From Castor canadensis (taxonomy: Eukaryota > Chordata > Mammalia > Rodentia > Castoridae), in contig NC_133399.1 in the NCBI RefSeq assembly GCF_047511655.1, forward strand, positions 5,893,333 to 5,957,332: DNA of 64,000 bases. The letters run 5' to 3'. Made by a program: the position numbers and the translations under genes. Positions 60,346-64,000 of the stretch are shown in pieces. The first letter of the stretch is position 1. Every line of letters begins with the position of its first letter. The notes under the pieces were generated by a model, which was not told where the DNA came from, ran no database searches, and worked only from the letters and a program-made list of their open reading frames with translations.

Positions 60346-60761
60346 ATGGTGACCATGCAGAGCAGACACATGTGGTACTGAACCTACATTGCTGCCAGTG
60401 TCTTGGACTCAGTGCTAAATTCATCGAATGTCTACATCTCTGCATTGCCATTGTCCTCAGAATTAAAACATGGGGAGCCCATTTTTGTTGGGGAATTCTT
60501 CTGAGTTTAGCAATACCTGGAAAAGAAAGCAAAGCTCTGAATATTGAATTGACTCTGGATGAGAGTTTGACACCTTTCCCAATGAGCCTGTGTCATAGTG
60601 AGCCATTTCATCATGTAAGTGGGGGAAAATTGTGTGTGTGGAGGTTCCTGTGTGAAATTTCCTGTTTTGTAGGTTCCTCTCACTTCCTTCCTAAAGGTGA
60701 GCCACCATGGGCTGCATCTGCACACTGACAGTTCTCTCTAAATTTTAAAATCCATACAACC

Positions 60762-60804
60762 CCTGAGTTCAAACACTAGTACTGCCAAAAAAAAAAAAAA
60801 AAAA
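60762..60804 (+). mobile_element. SINE 3' end with poly(A)
   Basis: 'ccctgagttcaaacactagt' followed by 18 A residues, a 5'-truncated recent SINE tail. It is absent at the matching place in block A. Confidence 0.8.
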
Positions 60805-61249
60805 CCCTATGCAACCTTCTCATCAAGCAGTGTAGGTTCAATAGGCAGCATCCTTGAGCACCTTCCCTTTTGTTTTTTTTTAGAATCTTTTTTGTGTGGA
60901 ATTGCTGTTTACTTAAACAGTTAGGATTTTTTTGTGCTTCTTGCCTGTACTATTTTAATGATGAATTGATGCCTAATAAATTTTATACAGAATTGGGAAA
61001 AATATTTTATGGATACTTACATGAAATGAAATTAAGATAGTTAAATTTGATGGTATATGAATTTATCACTTGATCTTTCCTAGATATCTGCTTACTTATA
61101 GGGTTGTTTGTGAAACGTTGGAATGACAAAAATAATTTAGTTTTGTCTAGTGTTAAACAGGACTTATGTCTTCCTGATATTTTCTTTCTGTTAATTAGCA
61201 TTAACACAAATGCCTGACATTGAGCATTTTAAAGTGTCATCTTTTTGTT

Positions 61250-62837
61250 TTTCTTGTCCAGAGGGCAAGGACAAGTTCTGCTGAATGTAAGTAATTGACA
61301 AACTAAAATATATCTCCCACCAAGGAAGCCTGTCTGACAAGAGGTGTTGGATTCTTTCATTTTCAACTCACCAGTTTATCACCTCCTCCCCAGTCCACCA
61401 TCGCATCTCTCAAGGGCTTGGAGGTTGGACTTTGTGTCCATTATCCAATCAGAGTGGATGTTTTATTGTCTGCACCACTGTTCCAATGAGGAGCAACAAT
61501 AGTAAGTGATTCATGTTGCCTTCCTCATTATCACCATATTTGCCATGCACCTGCTGCCATTTCTCATGCTACAGAGCTCCAGCAGCTGTGTGAAATCTTC
61601 TGACTCCCAGACCATGAGGAGGTCACCTGGAAGCATCAGAAAAAGGAAATGCTGAGATAGTGGCTGGGCATCTGCCATGCTGGGTGGAGGGGCTGTTGGA
61701 ACCAGAAGCAGTGGTGGTTTTGACTGGGCCCTGTTTTGTGGGTTCCACAAAATGTGCCCTGATCATACGGTTGGGGTCTTAGGTCCTCTGCCACCTTAGA
61801 GTGGTGGTGGACTTGGGGGACTTTAACCAGTCCTAGGTCTCTGTGAGGTGACTTCATCCCAGCTCACAGCCCTGCTGGGAGTTTCTGCCTGCAAATCCCT
61901 ATCTGCCAACTGAGGTGGCGGGGGATACCACCATGTACTTATGCAGTTTGTGCTGGGTCAAGGCCTCCTTTGCAGTGTCCCTGTAACTCCTTACTGTGAC
62001 CTGGCTTCCCTTTGAGTCCTTCAGGTTGAAGGGAAGCATGGGCTAAACTCTGTGCTCAGTGTCCTCAATCCAGTGCTTCTTGGTGTTGCCAATAAGTCCC
62101 TAAATTTTCAAGAATTCTGCACATTGTCAGATTCTTTGGTAATACAGATCCACATGTGCTGGTGTTTGACTTCTGAGTGGCCAGGACACTTTTGGCCATT
62201 CTTGACTCAACTTTAAATTGTCCACAGGTAGTTTCTAGAATATTTTTCTGTAATGAAATGTTGATAAACTTAAACTGTGATTTAAAGAGTATTACTCTAG
62301 ACAGAAAGGCACAAAAGAAGGTGATTTGCTCTCAAATAGAGGAAAAAAATGAGAGAAGAAAGAATTTGGATATAGGTAGGCATGGGGATTGGCAAAATTC
62401 ATTTTCTCCTTTGATCCTTTTTGTCTTATTTGTTTGCTTGTTTTATTTTTGGGGACTGAAGTTTGAACTCATAACTTAGCATTTAAGAGCAAGTGCTAAA
62501 CTGCTTGAACCATATCTCCAGTCCATGTTATCTGGTTGTTTGGATGTGGAGGGTCCACACATGAAATAAGTAAATTACTTTTTTTGGCAATGTGTTTTAT
62601 TTTCTTGTATGCAAATGAGTAGGTTGAGAAATGAGATATGAGAAATCCATGGCCATCTGCTTCATTCCAGTTCTCAGAGTTTGGCCATCAGCCCTACATC
62701 GACTTCCTGTGTCCTAGCCTACCTGTGTCTCCCCTCCTTAACAGACATGTTGAATTTTCTCCAAGGATTCTCTGCGTAAACCTATATTGTCCCATTTTTA
62801 GGAGTATGCATGAAGGTCACCGTGAGTATGATAAGGG
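61250..62837 (+). promoter_or_regulatory. promoter/first-exon-like module C1
   Basis: CCAAT boxes lie at 61,445-61,449 and 61,483-61,487 (38 bp apart, as in A3 and B3). The exon-like stretch ends GGAAATG at 61,651 but is followed by CTGAGA, so the donor is lost. CpGs are mostly decayed. A reversed SINE fragment sits near 62,440-62,540. Confidence 0.5.
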
Positions 62838-62947
62838 GCAGGTGCTAGGTCAAGAGGGCAAGGAGAAGTTCTGCTGAATGTAATTATCTGACAAACTAAA
62901 ATATATCTCCAAAAAGGAAGGCTGATTGGCTAGGGTGGCTGGATGCT
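62838..62947 (+). promoter_or_regulatory. start of promoter module C2, cut by L1
   Basis: 'aggtgctaggtcaagagggc' onward repeats the start of module C1 (61,255) and modules A3 and B3, but stops at the L1 before reaching the CCAAT boxes. It shows that the modules continue in tandem to the right. Confidence 0.6.
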
Positions 62948-64000
62948 TTCTCTTTTTTTTTTTTTTTTTAATTTTTATTTTATTCATATGTGTATACAAT
63001 GTTTGGGTCATTTCTCCCCCCTTCCCCTTGCCTCTTCCCTTAGCCCCCCACTGCCTCCCTTACCCCCAATTATCCCTTGCTACTAGGTAGTAACTATTCT
63101 AACCTTATCTCTAATTTTGTTGAAGAGAGAGTATAAGTAATAATAGGAAGGACCAAGGTTTTTGTTAGTTGGGATAAGGATAGCTATACAGGGAGTTGAC
63201 TTGCATTGCTTTCCTGTGCATGTGTGTTACCTTCTAAATTGTTCTCGAAACAACCTTTTCTCTGGTTCCTGGTCTCCTTCTCCTATTGGCCTCAGTTGCT
63301 TTAAAGTATCTGCTTTAGTTTCTCTATGTTGAGGACAACAAATGCTATCTAGTTTTTTAGGTGTCATACCTATTCTTATACCTTCCTTGTGTGCTCTTGC
63401 TTTATCATGTGATCAAAGTCCAATCCCCTTGTTGTGTTTGCCCTTGATCTAATGTCCACATATGAGAGAGAACATACAATGTTTGGACTTTTGGGCCAGG
63501 CTAACCTCACTCAGAATGATGTTCTCCAATTCCATCCATTTAGCAGCAAATGATAACATTTCATTCTTCTTCATGCTGCATAAAATTCCATTGTGTATAA
63601 ATATCATATTTTCTTAATCCATTCGTCACTAGTGGGGCATCTTGGCTGTTTCCCTATCTTGGCTATTGTGAATAGTGCTGTAATAAACATGGGTGTGCAG
63701 GTGCCTCTGGAGTAACCTGTGTCAGTCTTTTGGGTATATCTCCAAGCATAGTATTGGAGGATCATATGGCAGATCAATGTTGAGATTTTTAAGTAGCCTC
63801 CAAATTTTTTTCCAGAGTGGTTGTACTAGTTTACATTCCCACTGGCAATGTAAGAGGGTTCCTTTTTCCCCACATTCTCACCAACACCTGTTGTTAGTGG
63901 TGTTGCTAATGATGGCTATTCTAACAGGGGTGAGGTGGAATCTTAGTGTGGTTTTAATTTGCATTTCCTTTATTGCTAGAGATGGCGAGCATTTTTTCAT
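62948..64000 (-). mobile_element. L1 retrotransposon, 3' part (continues beyond window)
   Basis: It starts with a T-run (the element's poly(A) in reverse), then 3' UTR. From about 63,400 comes the reverse of the well-known ORF2 3' region (for example 'tgaatagtgctgtaataaac', 'cagagtggttgtactagttt', 'gatggctattctaacagggg'). The reading frame for the reverse-transcriptase C-terminus is not open over any useful length here. Its 5' end and left target duplication lie outside or could not be resolved. Confidence 0.93.

Larger units (their letters stand above)
58225..62947 (+). repeat. duplicated block C
   Basis: 58,225-61,245 follows block A 24,815-27,785 (shared 'ggagaagtgct', 'agtgctaaatt' and 'gagagtttgacacctttcc' regions). 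It then jumps near 61,250 to the start of a promoter module, skipping the A sequence 27,785-29,560. It is broken at its right end by an L1. Confidence 0.8.

Noticed and set aside
18490..62947. C2H2 zinc-finger or KRAB exons
   Set aside because: I looked for linker-type (TGEKP-like) repeats and KRAB A-box words in the translated frames and saw none. The zinc-finger link rests only on the first-exon layout.

Overview
The window reads as non-coding mammalian genomic DNA. It is AT-rich and has no long exon-bearing gene. It is packed with composite SINEs (a 7SL/B1-like left half joined to a tRNA/ID-like right half with the wording 'ggctggtggagtggctcaagtggtagag'), L1 3' ends, LTRs and endogenous retroviruses (ERVs). 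The SINE type points to a rodent. From memory it resembles beaver (Castor) repeats, but that species call is inference. No bacterial-style genes, CRISPR arrays or operons are present, and nearly all open frames are chance ORFs.

Layout. 0.2-1.25 kb: minus-strand ERV 3' end (LTR, polypurine tract, Env remnant). 3.2-5.8 kb: an inverted copy (D) of DNA found again at 25.4-28.2 kb. It is cut at 5,778 by a second minus-strand ERV (3' LTR, polypurine tract, Env debris, integrase C-terminus up to about 7.7 kb). 8.06-8.18 kb: 5S rRNA pseudogene. 8.8-18.5 kb: SINEs, LTR remnants and unrecognised DNA. 18.5-40.5 kb: duplicated block A. 40.5-44.3 kb: spacer with LTRs. 44.36-57.7 kb: block B, a direct copy of A. 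58.2-62.95 kb: block C, a further partial copy. 62.95-64 kb: a minus-strand L1 running off the end.

The blocks share a head-to-tail module containing two CCAAT boxes at near-constant spacing, then a first-exon-like stretch ending in AAATG directly before a splice donor. This layout resembles the promoter and exon 1 of tandem KRAB zinc-finger genes, where the start codon abuts the donor. No KRAB or C2H2 exon was recognised, so the modules look like orphan or decayed 5' ends. Seven copies can be followed, plus the beginning of an eighth. Five keep both CCAAT boxes and four of those keep the GT donor.

Block A is interrupted by a 6.2-kb class I ERV (30,852-37,032). It has two LTRs, a tRNA-Gly-type primer site, broken gag-pro-pol, a deletion removing integrase and most of the Env surface subunit, and an uninterrupted 285-codon Env tail/transmembrane-subunit frame. 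Block B carries the empty site. Conversely, block B has a 512-bp solo LTR whose empty site is in A. Both insertions therefore postdate the A/B duplication, barring precise gene conversion.
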